A stretch of 64,000 nucleotides of DNA from Parvularcula dongshanensis (GTDB taxonomy: Bacteria; Pseudomonadota; Alphaproteobacteria; Caulobacterales; Parvularculaceae): assembly GCF_014199615.1 (NCBI RefSeq), contig NZ_JACHOB010000001.1, positions 496,001 to 560,000 on the forward strand, in the 5' to 3' direction. The position numbers and the translations under genes are program-made. The notes beneath the pieces are model-generated. The model ran no database searches. It saw nothing but the letters and a program-made list of their open reading frames with translations, and was not told the origin of the DNA. Below, one piece after another: positions 42,108 through 52,735 of this stretch (positions are counted from its first letter, which is position 1; every line of letters begins with the position of its first letter).

Positions 42108-42125
42108 GCCCTATTGGAGGTCCCT

Positions 42126-42545
42126 ATGATCCGTAGCTTCTCGTCGCCCGACGCGACTTTCCTCAAGGCGCCCGCCCGGCGCTACCTCGCCCGCCTGAGC
42201 GGCGTGATGGCGCTCTACTTCGCGGCCCTCTTCGCGATAAACCTGATCCCCTCCGAGGACTGGCCCGTGCTCTTCCGGGGCCTCTTCGTGCTGACCCCCG
42301 CCCTCGCCGCCGTCCTGATCGTGCCGGTGGTCCTGGACCTCGTCAGGTCGCGCGACGAGGTGCAGCAGCGCATCTTCACCGAGGCCTGCCTCGTATCCTT
42401 GATGATCGTCGGCCTCGGCAGCTTCGCCTACGCCTTCTTGGTGGACGCCTTCGGCTGGCCGCAACCGTCCTTGTACTGGGTTTGGCCGGCCTTGATCGGC
42501 GTGACGGGCGCCGCCCAGTGCGTCATCAAGCTTCGCTACCGCTGA
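42126..42545 (+). CDS. Small four-helix membrane protein paired with XRE regulator
   Basis: A 139-residue protein with about four transmembrane helices: GVMALYFAALFAINLIPS, LFVLTPALAAVLIVPVVL, CLVSLMIVGLGSFAYAF and VWPALIGVTGAAQCVIKL. I do not recognise a named family. The ATG at 42126 follows TTGGAGG. Its stop codon overlaps the ATG of the XRE gene (TGATG), which is a common arrangement for a membrane protein and its small HTH repressor of the YozG type. It lies on the opposite strand within the otherwise continuous corC-lnt block. Function unknown; might sense membrane stress or a small molecule. Confidence 0.75.
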   Translation: MIRSFSSPDATFLKAPARRYLARLSGVMALYFAALFAINLIPSEDWPVLFRGLFVLTPALAAVLIVPVVLDLVRSRDEVQQRIFTEACLVSLMIVGLGSFAYAFLVDAFGWPQPSLYWVWPALIGVTGAAQCVIKLRYR

Positions 42546-42781
42546 TGCGGAACGCCCTGCCCGAGCTGCGGGCCGAGCGCGGCTGGAGTCAAGGCGCGCT
42601 CGGCGAGAGGGTCGGGGTGTCCCGCCAGGCGATCAACGCGATCGAGCGCGGCAAGCACGACCCTTCGATCCTCCTCGCCTTCAAACTCGCCCGCGCCTTC
42701 CGCCTGCCGGTCGAGGCGGTCTTCGACCCCGAACTGCCAGAACCCGAACGATTAGAACCCGAACCGTCAGAGGCCGACTGA
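42545..42781 (+). CDS. Small XRE-family repressor (YozG-like)
   Basis: A 78-residue protein that is almost entirely a helix-turn-helix domain: LRAERGWSQGALGERVGVSR then QAINAIERGKHDPSILLAFK. The C-terminal tail is Pro/Glu-rich (ELPEPERLEPEPSEAD). Its start overlaps the stop of the membrane protein gene, so the two are co-translated. The tandem TGTCA-N8-TGACA sites ahead of the pair are the obvious operator. Convergent with corC, ending 4 bp before its stop. Confidence 0.85.
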   Translation: MRNALPELRAERGWSQGALGERVGVSRQAINAIERGKHDPSILLAFKLARAFRLPVEAVFDPELPEPERLEPEPSEAD

Positions 42782-42785
42782 CGGC

Positions 42786-43772
<987 letters not shown>

Positions 43773-43790
43773 TCGTCTCTCTCCTGCCCG

Positions 43791-44260
43791 TCAGTCGGCG
43801 GGCGGCTGGTCGTAAGGGGCGTGAAGGCCCAGGGCCGCCATGGCCCGCGCTTCGAGCGCTTCCATGGCGAGGGCCTCCTCCCCGTCCCGGTGATCATACC
43901 CCAGAAGGTGAAGAAGGCCATGAACGAGAAGGTGGGCCGTGTGATCGAGCGGCGCGACGCCGCGTTCGGCGGCCTCGCGGGCGCACGTCTCCCAAGCCAG
44001 GGCGAGGTCGCCGAGGGGCTGCGCGTCGTCGGGCAGGCCCGGGACAGGCTCGGCGGGAAAGCTCAGAACGTTGGTCGGCCGGTCCTTGCCGCGCCAGTCG
44101 CGGTTGAGCTTGCGGACGGCCTCGTCGTCCGTGAAGAGGACGGAGACCTCGCCGTCCAGCGCCTCTTCGAGGTCGAGCCCGCGAAGGGCTGCGGCGCACC
44201 GTTCGGGCAGCGCATCCGCGCCGTCCGGCCAATCGCCTTCGATCTCGGTCTCGAAACGGA

Positions 44261-44264
<4 letters not shown>
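43791..44264 (-). CDS. ybeY: Endoribonuclease YbeY
   Basis: A 157-residue zinc-dependent rRNA-maturation nuclease. The metal site is HTAHLLVHGLLHLLGYDH (HxxxHxxxxxH). KLNRDWRGKDRPTNVLSFP is the conserved upstream block. Start is GTG 44264, overlapping the stop of ybeZ (GTGA). Needed for 16S 3' end processing and ribosome quality control in other bacteria. Confidence 0.95.
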
Positions 44265-45241
<977 letters not shown>

Positions 45242-45263
45242 TCAGCCCTCAGATAGGAAGCGC

Positions 45264-46643
45264 TCACGCCGCCGCCACCACCGAAAGCCGTCCGGACAGG
45301 CTCATCTGCGCCGCCGCGTCGATCTCGACCGCCGCGATCTGCCCGATGAGCGTCGCCGGGGCGTCGGCGTGCACGGCTTGCAGGTACGGGCTGCGGCCCT
45401 TGAGCTGCCCCTCGTGGCGGCCTTCCGCCTCGAACAGGACCGGCAGGGTCCGCCCGATCTGGGCGCGGTTGAAGTCGAGCCTTTGTTGGTCGAGCAGCGC
45501 CTGGAGGCGGGCCAGGCGCTCGGCCTTCGCGTCCTCGGCCACCTGCTTGGGCATCGTCGCGCCCGGCGTACCGGGGCGGCGGGAGTACTTGAAGGAGAAG
45601 CAGGCCGCGTAGCCGACCTCGCGCGTGAGGCGCATCGTCTCCTCGAACGCCGCCTCGTCCTCGCCCGGGAAGCCGACGATGAAGTCGCCCGAGATCGCGA
45701 TGTCGGGGCGGGCGGCGCGAATGCGCTCGATCAGGCGAAGGTAGTCTTCGGCCGTATGTCGGCGGTTCATCGCCTTGAGGATCTTCGTCGAGCCCGACTG
45801 CACCGGCAGGTGCAGGTAGGGCATCAGCTTCGGCTCCTCTGCGAAGGCGCGGATCAGCGCATCGTCCATGTCGTTCGGATGGCTGGTCGTGAAGCGGATG
45901 CGCTCGATCCCATCGATGAGCGCGAGGTGACGGCAGAGCTGCCCGAGGCCCCACGCCTCTCCGCCGATGCCGGCGGGCGGCGCCCCGCGCCAGGCGTTGA
46001 CGTTCTGACCGAGCAGCGTGACCTCGCGCACGCCTTGGGCGGCGAGCGCGCGGACCTCGCTCACGATGCGGTCGGTCGCGCGGCCCACCTCGGCGCCCCT
46101 CGTGTAGGGCACGACGCAGAAGGTGCAGAACTTGTCGCAGCCCTCCTGCACGGTGACGAAGGCGGAGACGCCAGGCGCGGGCCGCTCGCCCTCGAGCGCG
46201 TCGAACTTCGCCTCGGCCTCGAACTCGGTGTGCAGGACCTCGCCCGCCTCGCGGGCGGACCGCGCGATCAGCTCGGGCAGGCGGTGATAGGATTGCGGCC
46301 CGATGACGAGGTCGACCTGGGGAGCGCGCGCCGTGATCTCGGCCCCTTCCGCCTGCGCCACGCAGCCTGCCACCGCGAGCTTCGAGCCGGGCTTACGCTG
46401 CGCCTTCAGTCGGCCGAGCTCGGAGTAGACCTTCTCCGCCGCCTTCTCCCTGATGTGGCAGGTGTTCAGGATCAGAAGGTCCGCCTGCGACGCCTCTTCC
46501 GTCACGGCGTAGCCCAGAGGGCGCAAGAGGCCCGCCATGCGCTCCGTGTCGTAGGCGTTCATCTGGCAGCCCCACGTCTTGAAGTGCACGCGCTTCGGCG
46601 CGGGAGCGGTCGCGTCTGCCAAGGTAGAGGATGTCGTCGTCAT
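45264..46643 (-). CDS. miaB: tRNA-2-methylthio-N6-dimethylallyladenosine synthase
   Basis: A 459-residue radical-SAM methylthiotransferase for A37 of tRNA. The N-terminal UPF0004 domain has [16 protein letters not shown] and the cysteine NTCHIREKA; the radical-SAM cluster is [20 protein letters not shown] (CxxxCxxC). A TRAM domain follows ([20 protein letters not shown]). First gene of miaB-ybeZ-ybeY-corC. Start at ATG 46643. Confidence 0.96.
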   Translation of the reverse strand: MTTTSSTLADATAPAPKRVHFKTWGCQMNAYDTERMAGLLRPLGYAVTEEASQADLLILNTCHIREKAAEKVYSELGRLKAQRKPGSKLAVAGCVAQAEGAEITARAPQVDLVIGPQSYHRLPELIARSAREAGEVLHTEFEAEAKFDALEGERPAPGVSAFVTVQEGCDKFCTFCVVPYTRGAEVGRATDRIVSEVRALAAQGVREVTLLGQNVNAWRGAPPAGIGGEAWGLGQLCRHLALIDGIERIRFTTSHPNDMDDALIRAFAEEPKLMPYLHLPVQSGSTKILKAMNRRHTAEDYLRLIERIRAARPDIAISGDFIVGFPGEDEAAFEETMRLTREVGYAACFSFKYSRRPGTPGATMPKQVAEDAKAERLARLQALLDQQRLDFNRAQIGRTLPVLFEAEGRHEGQLKGRSPYLQAVHADAPATLIGQIAAVEIDAAAQMSLSGRLSVVAAA

Positions 46644-46729
46644 GCCGCCGCCCTTAGCGGTAAACCTAGATCATTTACGAGGGGGGCCGCGCTCGCCTAG
46701 CTTGCGGTCCGAGACGAACAGGGCAGACC

Positions 46730-48298
46730 GTGCAAGACAGTCCCGGGACCGAGACGATCACCGTCCCCGCCGACGGCGTCACCATTCAACTTACGCCCGA
46801 AGAGTACGAGGCGTTGTTGGCGCAGCGGGCGGCCGAGGCGCAGGCGGACGCCGCGCCCGCCATCACGCCCGACGCCCAAGCGGACGCGGCCGACATTCAG
46901 AACGACCTCGTCGACGGGGCGGAGGACCTGACGGGCGACGGCTCCGCGATCGCCGACCTTCTCGACGTCGACCGGGTGCAGACCTGGCTCGCCCAGTTCC
47001 TGACCTGGGTCCGCACCGACGTGCTCAACATCAACTCGGCGATCCAGCTCGCCTTGATCTTGGGCGCGATCGGACCCGCGATCATCTTCGGGCCGCGCCT
47101 GAAAGCCTTCATCGCCTCGCACCTTCGCAAGTGGATGCCGGCGGGCATCCTTCGCCGCATCGCCGACGCCGCCGCGACGCTGGCGACGCCGATCGCCGCC
47201 TGGATCACGCTCAGCCTGTCCATGGCGATCCTCCGCGGCGCCTTCGGGCAGCCGGACGGCTTCCTGTCGGCGGCGCAGAGCCTTCTCACCGCCTGGATAG
47301 TCGTCCGCCTCGTCACCCTCGCGATCCGGTCGCCCTTCTGGTCCAAGGTCGCCTTCGTCGTCGCCTGGCCGATCGCGGCGCTCGACGCCTTCGGCGTGCT
47401 CGGCGACGTCTTCGCCTGGATGGACACGGTCTCCTTCGAGATCACGCCGGAGACGCCCGACCACGCCGCCCAGTCCCTCTCGCTCTACGGGGTCCTGCGC
47501 GCGGGCCTGATCTTCGCGATCTTCCTCGTGCTCGCGAACTTCCTCACCGGCCTCCTCGTCACGCGGATGAACCAGACCGAGGAGATCAACGCCTCGCTCA
47601 AGGCGCTGATCGCCAAGGTGATGGGGTTCATCCTGCCGATCATCGCGCTCGTCATGGCGCTCGCGGTCATCGGCTTCGACCTCGCCAGCCTCGCCTTCTT
47701 CGGCGGCGCGATCGGCATCGGCATCGGCCTTGGGCTTCAGAAGATCATCGGCAACTTCCTCGCGGGCTTCACCCTCCTTGCGGACCGCTCGATCAAGCCC
47801 GGCGACGTGATCGAGATCGGCGACACCTTCGGCGCCATCACCGACATGAAGTCGCGCTACGTCTCGATCCGCACGCGCGACGGCAAGGAGCACCTCGTGC
47901 CCAACGCGACCTTCATGGACGAGGGGGTGATCAACTGGTCGCACAACGACAAGGTGGTCTGCTGCTACGCCTCGATGGGCGTCGGCTACGGCACCAAGGA
48001 CATGCACAAGGTCCGAAAGCTGGTCGAGGCGGCGGCGCTCGACACCCCGCGCGTGCTCGCGCGCCCGGCGCCCAAGTGCAACATGACCGAGTTCGGGGAC
48101 AGCTCGGTCAACTTCGAGCTTCGCTTCTGGATCAACGACCCGATGAACGGCGTCTCGAACGTCCGCTCGGACATCCTGTTCCGGGTCTGGGAAGCCTTCG
48201 CCGAGAACGGCATCGAGATTCCGTTCCCGCAGCGCGACCTGCATATCCGGTCCTCGGCCGTCGCCTTCGGAACGGGCTACCGCGAAGCGGCGGAGTAG
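46730..48298 (+). CDS. MscS-family mechanosensitive channel (large)
   Basis: A 522-residue channel. An acidic soluble N-terminus of about 85 residues precedes about seven hydrophobic helices. The pore and beta domain are SLAFFGGAIGIGIGLGLQKI, IGNFLAGFTLLADRSIKPGD and VSIRTRDGKEHLVPNATFMD. The last part reads NGIEIPFPQRDLHIRSS. It shares little outside this core with the smaller MscS at 22868. Start is GTG 46730. Divergent from miaB, 86 bp apart. Confidence 0.92.
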   Translation: MQDSPGTETITVPADGVTIQLTPEEYEALLAQRAAEAQADAAPAITPDAQADAADIQNDLVDGAEDLTGDGSAIADLLDVDRVQTWLAQFLTWVRTDVLNINSAIQLALILGAIGPAIIFGPRLKAFIASHLRKWMPAGILRRIADAAATLATPIAAWITLSLSMAILRGAFGQPDGFLSAAQSLLTAWIVVRLVTLAIRSPFWSKVAFVVAWPIAALDAFGVLGDVFAWMDTVSFEITPETPDHAAQSLSLYGVLRAGLIFAIFLVLANFLTGLLVTRMNQTEEINASLKALIAKVMGFILPIIALVMALAVIGFDLASLAFFGGAIGIGIGLGLQKIIGNFLAGFTLLADRSIKPGDVIEIGDTFGAITDMKSRYVSIRTRDGKEHLVPNATFMDEGVINWSHNDKVVCCYASMGVGYGTKDMHKVRKLVEAAALDTPRVLARPAPKCNMTEFGDSSVNFELRFWINDPMNGVSNVRSDILFRVWEAFAENGIEIPFPQRDLHIRSSAVAFGTGYREAAE

Positions 48299-48381
48299 CC
48301 TCGTCCCGCCGGAGCGACGCCCTAGGTTGTAGAACCAGGGCGAGGCTGCGACCGATGATACGCACGGCCTTGGAGAGGGTG

Positions 48382-48945
48382 ATGGCGAACGAAGACAAGG
48401 CACGCGACGACAAAGCCGACAACGTCGTCGTCCTACGCGAACTCGGCAGGGCCCTTCGCAGACAGGGGCCTCACGTCGACGTCGCCGACCTCGCGAGCGA
48501 GACCGGCCTCGACGAGACGGTGATCCGGGTCAACTTTCCGAAGGGCCGGCAGGACATCATCGACGCGGTGATCGGCGACACCTGCGAAGAGTTCGACGAG
48601 ACCGTCACCAACCCCATGCTCTCCTCCGCCAGCCCTCGCGAGGCGTTGCAAGAAGCGGCGGACGGCCTGTCTGCCTACTATGAGGGCGGCGCGCGGACCT
48701 GCCTCTTCCGGCTCTTCTCCGTCCCCGACGGCACGCCGCACGCGCCGGTCATCAAGGACGCGGCCCAGCGTTTCCTCGATGCGCTCGCGACCGTCTACGC
48801 CCGGGCCGGACGCGAGGAATCGGCGGCGCGCGCGAGGGCGCACCGCACCTTCGCGGAGCTGCAGGGGACGTTGGTTCTCGGGCAGATGACCGGCGACACG
48901 ACGCTGTTCCGCGCCTTCACGGACCAGCTACCCCGAACGGTCTAA
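48382..48945 (+). CDS. TetR-family transcriptional regulator
   Basis: A 187-residue regulator. The HTH is VDVADLASETGLDETVIRVN followed by FPKGRQDIIDAVIGD, one of the less common LmrA/YxaF-like forms. A helical ligand-binding domain follows (EALQEAADGLSAYYEGGART). Start at ATG 48382, preceded by GGAGAGG; ATG 48355 in frame lacks one. It might control the upstream MscS or unlinked genes. Confidence 0.82.
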   Translation: MANEDKARDDKADNVVVLRELGRALRRQGPHVDVADLASETGLDETVIRVNFPKGRQDIIDAVIGDTCEEFDETVTNPMLSSASPREALQEAADGLSAYYEGGARTCLFRLFSVPDGTPHAPVIKDAAQRFLDALATVYARAGREESAARARAHRTFAELQGTLVLGQMTGDTTLFRAFTDQLPRTV

Positions 48946-49003
48946 AGACCCAGCCTGAGAGGAACGATCGAGGCGGCGCCGAACGGCCCCGCCCCGGCCG
49001 GGC

Positions 49004-49396
49004 TTACTTCGCCGACTTCTTCTTGTTCTTCGCGAGCCGCTTGGTGTCGACCTTCTCGGCGATCCTGGCGGACTTACCGCGGCGGGCGCGCAGGTAGTAG
49101 AGCTTGGCTCTACGCACCTTGCCTCGGCGGACGACCTCGATCGAGTCGACCAGCGGCGAGTAGATGGGGAAGACCCGCTCGACGCCCTCGCCGAAGCTGA
49201 TCTTGCGCACGGTGAAGGACTGGTTCAGCCCGCCGCCCTGCCGGGCGATGCAGACGCCCTCATAGGCCTGAAGGCGTTCGCGCGTACCCTCGCGCACCTT
49301 GACCTGGACGCGGACCGTGTCGCCGGGGGCGAAGGCGGGGACTTCGGGCTTCAGCTCGGCGGCGTGCTCCGCCTCGAGTTGCTGGATGATGTTCAT
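49004..49396 (-). CDS. rplS: 50S ribosomal protein L19
   Basis: A 130-residue protein at the 30S-50S interface. Conserved blocks: [60 protein letters not shown], and [20 protein letters not shown]. Basic C-terminal tail ([11 protein letters not shown]). Follows trmD with 19 bp between, as in many proteobacteria. Confidence 0.97.
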   Translation of the reverse strand: MNIIQQLEAEHAAELKPEVPAFAPGDTVRVQVKVREGTRERLQAYEGVCIARQGGGLNQSFTVRKISFGEGVERVFPIYSPLVDSIEVVRRGKVRRAKLYYLRARRGKSARIAEKVDTKRLAKNKKKSAK

Positions 49397-49415
49397 CGGA
49401 CGTCTTTTCCGTCTC

Positions 49416-50108
49416 TTAGTCGCCGGATTGGACCGCCCTTAGAAGGTCCGGTCGTCGCGCGCGCGTCAATTTCAGAGCCTCTTCCCGCCGCCAGGCCGCG
49501 ATCTTCGCGTGATCACCGGACAGAAGGACGTCGGGAATGGCCCTGCCTTCGAACTCTCTCGGCCGCGTGTAGTGCGGATACTCGAGCAGACCTTGCTCGA
49601 AGCTCTCGTCCTCACGGCTGGCCGGCGCGCCCAATACGCCGGGGATGAGCCGCACGCAAGCCTCCGTGAGCGCTTGGGCCGCAACCTCGCCGCCCGCGAG
49701 CACGAAGTCGCCGATCGAGACCTCTTCGAGGCCCCGCGCCTCGATCACGCGCTGATCGATCCCCTCGAACCGCCCGCAGACGAAGACCGCGCCGGGCCCG
49801 CGCGCGAGGTCGTGCGCGAAGCTTTGCGTGAACGGGCGTCCGCGCGGGCTGAGAAGGAGGCGCGGGCGCCGGTCCGCCTCGACGCTGTCGAGCGTCGCGG
49901 CCAGAACGTCCGCGCGCAGGACCATGCCCGGCCCCCCGCCCGCCGGCGTGTCGTCCACCGCTTTCTGATTGCCGACGCCGAAGTCGCGCGGGTTCGCGAC
50001 GTCGTAGGACCAGTCGCCCTCGCGCAGGCCCCGCCCGAGCACGCCGATGCCGAGCACGCCCGGAAAGGCGTCGGGGTAGAGGGTGACGAAGGTCGCGTGC
50101 CAAGCCAT
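49416..50108 (-). CDS. trmD: tRNA (guanine-N1-)-methyltransferase
   Basis: A 230-residue SPOUT methyltransferase making m1G37. Motifs: [20 protein letters not shown] at the start, [40 protein letters not shown] and [20 protein letters not shown]-like sequence at the knot, and [20 protein letters not shown]. Start at ATG 50108. Upstream are an ABC exporter and 39 bp of spacer; 16S maturation gene rimM, the usual neighbour, is not here. Confidence 0.96.
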   Translation of the reverse strand: MAWHATFVTLYPDAFPGVLGIGVLGRGLREGDWSYDVANPRDFGVGNQKAVDDTPAGGGPGMVLRADVLAATLDSVEADRRPRLLLSPRGRPFTQSFAHDLARGPGAVFVCGRFEGIDQRVIEARGLEEVSIGDFVLAGGEVAAQALTEACVRLIPGVLGAPASREDESFEQGLLEYPHYTRPREFEGRAIPDVLLSGDHAKIAAWRREEALKLTRARRPDLLRAVQSGD

Positions 50109-50147
50109 GGGCGGCAGGTGCCCCGCCGCCTCGCGCCGGTCAACCAG

Positions 50148-51953
50148 TCACGCCGCCACGGACACGGGCGCCGGCAGCGTCTCGCCGTCCTCCGCCTCCG
50201 CGACGAGGCGCGCGAAGAGGCCGCCCTTGGCGAGGAGTTCGCGATAGGTGCCGCGCTCGGCGATCCGGCCCGCCTCGAGCACCAAGATCAAATCGGCGTC
50301 GGCGATGGTCGAGAGCCGGTGTGCGATGGCGAGCGTGGTCCGGCCGCGCCGCGCCTCGTCGAGCGCTCGTTTGACCTTGCCCTCGGTCGCTGGGTCGAGC
50401 GCACTCGTCGCCTCGTCGAGGAGGAGGATCGGCGCGTCCTTCAGGAGGGCACGGGCGATGGCGAGGCGTTGGCGCTCGCCGCCCGACAGGTTCTCGCCCC
50501 GCTCGCCGACGACGAAGCCGAGCCCGCCCGGCTTGCGGCGGACGGCGTCGAGGAGTTCGGCCCGCGCGAGCGCGTCCTCCATCTCGTCCGTGCTGGCACC
50601 CGGCTTGGCGACGAGCAGGTTCTCCGCGACCGAGCGGTTGAGAAGGCCTGCGTCCTGGAAGACGACGCCGAGCGCGGACCGCACGCTTGCGAGGCTGTGC
50701 GCCTTCACGTCCTGCCCGTCGATGAGGATGCGGCCCGATTGCGGGTCGCGGAAGCGTTGGAGAAGCGCGAGCGTCGTCGTCTTGCCCGAGCCCGTCGGGC
50801 CCACGAGCGCGATCGTCTGGCCGGGCTTCGCCTCGAAGCTGACATTCGCGAGCCCGCCCCCGCCGTCGGGGAAGCGGAAGCTGACGTCTTCGAAGCGCAC
50901 CGCGCCGCCCTCGGGGGTGAGTTCGGGATTGCCGCCCGACTCGTCCCCGGTGCGCGCATCGAGGAGATCCGCGAGCGCGCCCAAGGTCGGCGCCTGCACG
51001 AAGATCCGGGTGAGCCCGGAGCCGATCTGGTCGAGCTTGCCGATGATGAGCGTCGCGAAGCCGACGAAGGTGACGACCTCGCCGACGCTCGCCTCGCCGC
51101 GCGAGACGAGGACCGCGCCGATCGTCACCGTGACGATGAGCGCGAGCGTCCCCGCCGAGCGCGTCAGGATGGCGAGCATCGCCCACCAGCCCAGCACTGG
51201 GTACTGCGCCTTGAGGACGTTCCCCGTCATGCTCCGCATCGCCTCCGCCTCGATCGCGAGCCGGCCGAAGGCCTGGACGATCGCGACGTTGGGCACGACG
51301 TCGCCGACCCGGCTGTAGACCTCTTGCACCCGCGCCTCGACCGCGCGCTGGCCCGACTGGGCGTGGCGGGTGACGACCGAGAAGGCGAGCGCGAAGAGAA
51401 GCGCGAGCGCGATCAGAACGACGCTCAGCTTGATGTTGATCGACATGGCGAGCGGCAGAACCAGAAGGACCGCCGCGACGGCGGTCACGTGCTCTCGGAA
51501 GAGGGTGATGGAGACGGCGAAGAGCGCGTCCGAGCCCGCGACCAAGGTACGCAGGATACGGCCCGACCCGCCCCGCTCCGACGCGCGCGGCGGCAGGGTA
51601 ATGACCCGCTCATAGGCGGTGTTCAGGCCCATCACCTTGATCCGGTGGGCGAGCCGGTCGGCGAAGAGCGCCACGACGGCCGATAGGACGATGCCGAGGA
51701 GCCCGAGCGCGCCCCAGCTAAGAGCGGCGGGCAGCGTCGGCTCTTCGCGCGTCAGGCTGTCGATGATGGCGCCGAACAGCGTCGCCTCGGTCAGTTGAAC
51801 GCCGGCGAGGAGGACGCCCGCCGCGATCAGCGTCGCCGCCGTACCGCGCCGCGCCAGGATCATTCCGGAAAGGACACGCAAGGATCGTCTCAGGCCAGCC
51901 GCTTGCGCGGGCTCGCGATCCTTCCGGGTGCCGGAGAGAGAAGCCGTGATCAT
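50148..51953 (-). CDS. ABC exporter, glucan (NdvA/ChvA)-like
   Basis: A 601-residue half-transporter with six transmembrane helices in the N-terminal 340 residues and a C-terminal ATPase. Segment ITLPPRASERGGSGRILRTL, followed by GSDALFAVSITLFREHVTAV, resembles the cyclic beta-1,2-glucan exporters NdvA/ChvA. Walker A GPTGSGKTTTLALLQR, signature LSGGERQRLAIARALL, and Walker B ILLLDEATSALD are intact. The partner glucan synthase NdvB is not in the window. Start at ATG 51953; the in-frame sequence further upstream is not protein-like. Substrate assignment is by similarity only. Confidence 0.85.
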   Translation of the reverse strand: MITASLSGTRKDREPAQAAGLRRSLRVLSGMILARRGTAATLIAAGVLLAGVQLTEATLFGAIIDSLTREEPTLPAALSWGALGLLGIVLSAVVALFADRLAHRIKVMGLNTAYERVITLPPRASERGGSGRILRTLVAGSDALFAVSITLFREHVTAVAAVLLVLPLAMSINIKLSVVLIALALLFALAFSVVTRHAQSGQRAVEARVQEVYSRVGDVVPNVAIVQAFGRLAIEAEAMRSMTGNVLKAQYPVLGWWAMLAILTRSAGTLALIVTVTIGAVLVSRGEASVGEVVTFVGFATLIIGKLDQIGSGLTRIFVQAPTLGALADLLDARTGDESGGNPELTPEGGAVRFEDVSFRFPDGGGGLANVSFEAKPGQTIALVGPTGSGKTTTLALLQRFRDPQSGRILIDGQDVKAHSLASVRSALGVVFQDAGLLNRSVAENLLVAKPGASTDEMEDALARAELLDAVRRKPGGLGFVVGERGENLSGGERQRLAIARALLKDAPILLLDEATSALDPATEGKVKRALDEARRGRTTLAIAHRLSTIADADLILVLEAGRIAERGTYRELLAKGGLFARLVAEAEDGETLPAPVSVAA

Positions 51954-52091
51954 GAGTATCGTCCGGAACAAGACCCGGGCCCCGAGCGCCCTGCCACTGG
52001 CGCTGCCCGTTCGGCCATCACATAGAAACGGCGTTAACGAAGCACAAACCCGTGATGGTTGAACTCTCGTCAGGTCGTGTTGCGAGCTCCG

Positions 52092-52634
52092 ATGGGTCCT
52101 GCCGTCGTTATAATCATCGTGGGACCGTTCGTGCTCGGCCTCGCCGTGGTTGCGATGTGGCTCGCTAGCGTGATCAGTCGTCGCTACCTGCCGAACTCGC
52201 GGGCGGGAGCGCGGCGTATCCTTGTACTGGTCGTGTTTCTGACTGGCCCGGTTGGCATGACCGGTGTCCTCTGGTTGCCTCCATTGCTCGCCGCTTTGAC
52301 ATCGGACGGGCATCGGTTTGAGCGTGTTTTCGGTCAATCACCTTCAAACGCGATCACGCTTGACGCTACGCAGCACAAGAGATCGAACGACTTCGAGCAG
52401 ATCGTCGTTCGGTTTTCGGGTTCTCCAGCTACCATCCTCGACCTCGTTGCGGGCTGGGAAGAGATCGACGAGAACCGACTACCGTCCCCAGGCTACGGCT
52501 GGGACGCGCTATCCACCTGTCCCCACAAGGTCGCGTTTCGGCATAGCGACGGACGTTCGCTCCCGACCAAGAGCTGGGCACTTCTCTGCCTTTCGAACGG
52601 CGCTGGGGTCGGGGCCTTGAGCTGGATCTCCTAG
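52092..52634 (+). CDS. GC-poor orphan protein with two N-terminal membrane helices
   Basis: About 180 residues. Two hydrophobic helices (AVVIIIVGPFVLGLAVVAMW and ILVLVVFLTGPVGMTGVLWL) are followed by a soluble domain (FEQIVVRFSGSPATILDLVA). No family recognised. Its base composition is lower in GC than its neighbours (31 of 60 bases in 52321-52380), suggesting recent arrival or relaxed selection. The start is uncertain: ATG 52092 is used; GTG 52077 and TTG 52059 are in frame. No convincing ribosome site. Confidence 0.55.
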   Translation: MGPAVVIIIVGPFVLGLAVVAMWLASVISRRYLPNSRAGARRILVLVVFLTGPVGMTGVLWLPPLLAALTSDGHRFERVFGQSPSNAITLDATQHKRSNDFEQIVVRFSGSPATILDLVAGWEEIDENRLPSPGYGWDALSTCPHKVAFRHSDGRSLPTKSWALLCLSNGAGVGALSWIS

Positions 52635-52735
52635 CGATCGGCTGAAAACGCGGTCATGGACCTCACGTCCCGTTGACCGGGGACCCTTCTGCCCTGCACC
52701 TTACCGAGGATCGATAAAGCAGGGATTTCCACCGT

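Noticed and set aside
46579-48945. 788-codon plus-strand frame that ends with the TetR gene
   Set aside because: Only the last 187 codons are TetR; the rest is an out-of-frame reading of the MscS gene, whose own frame is clear.
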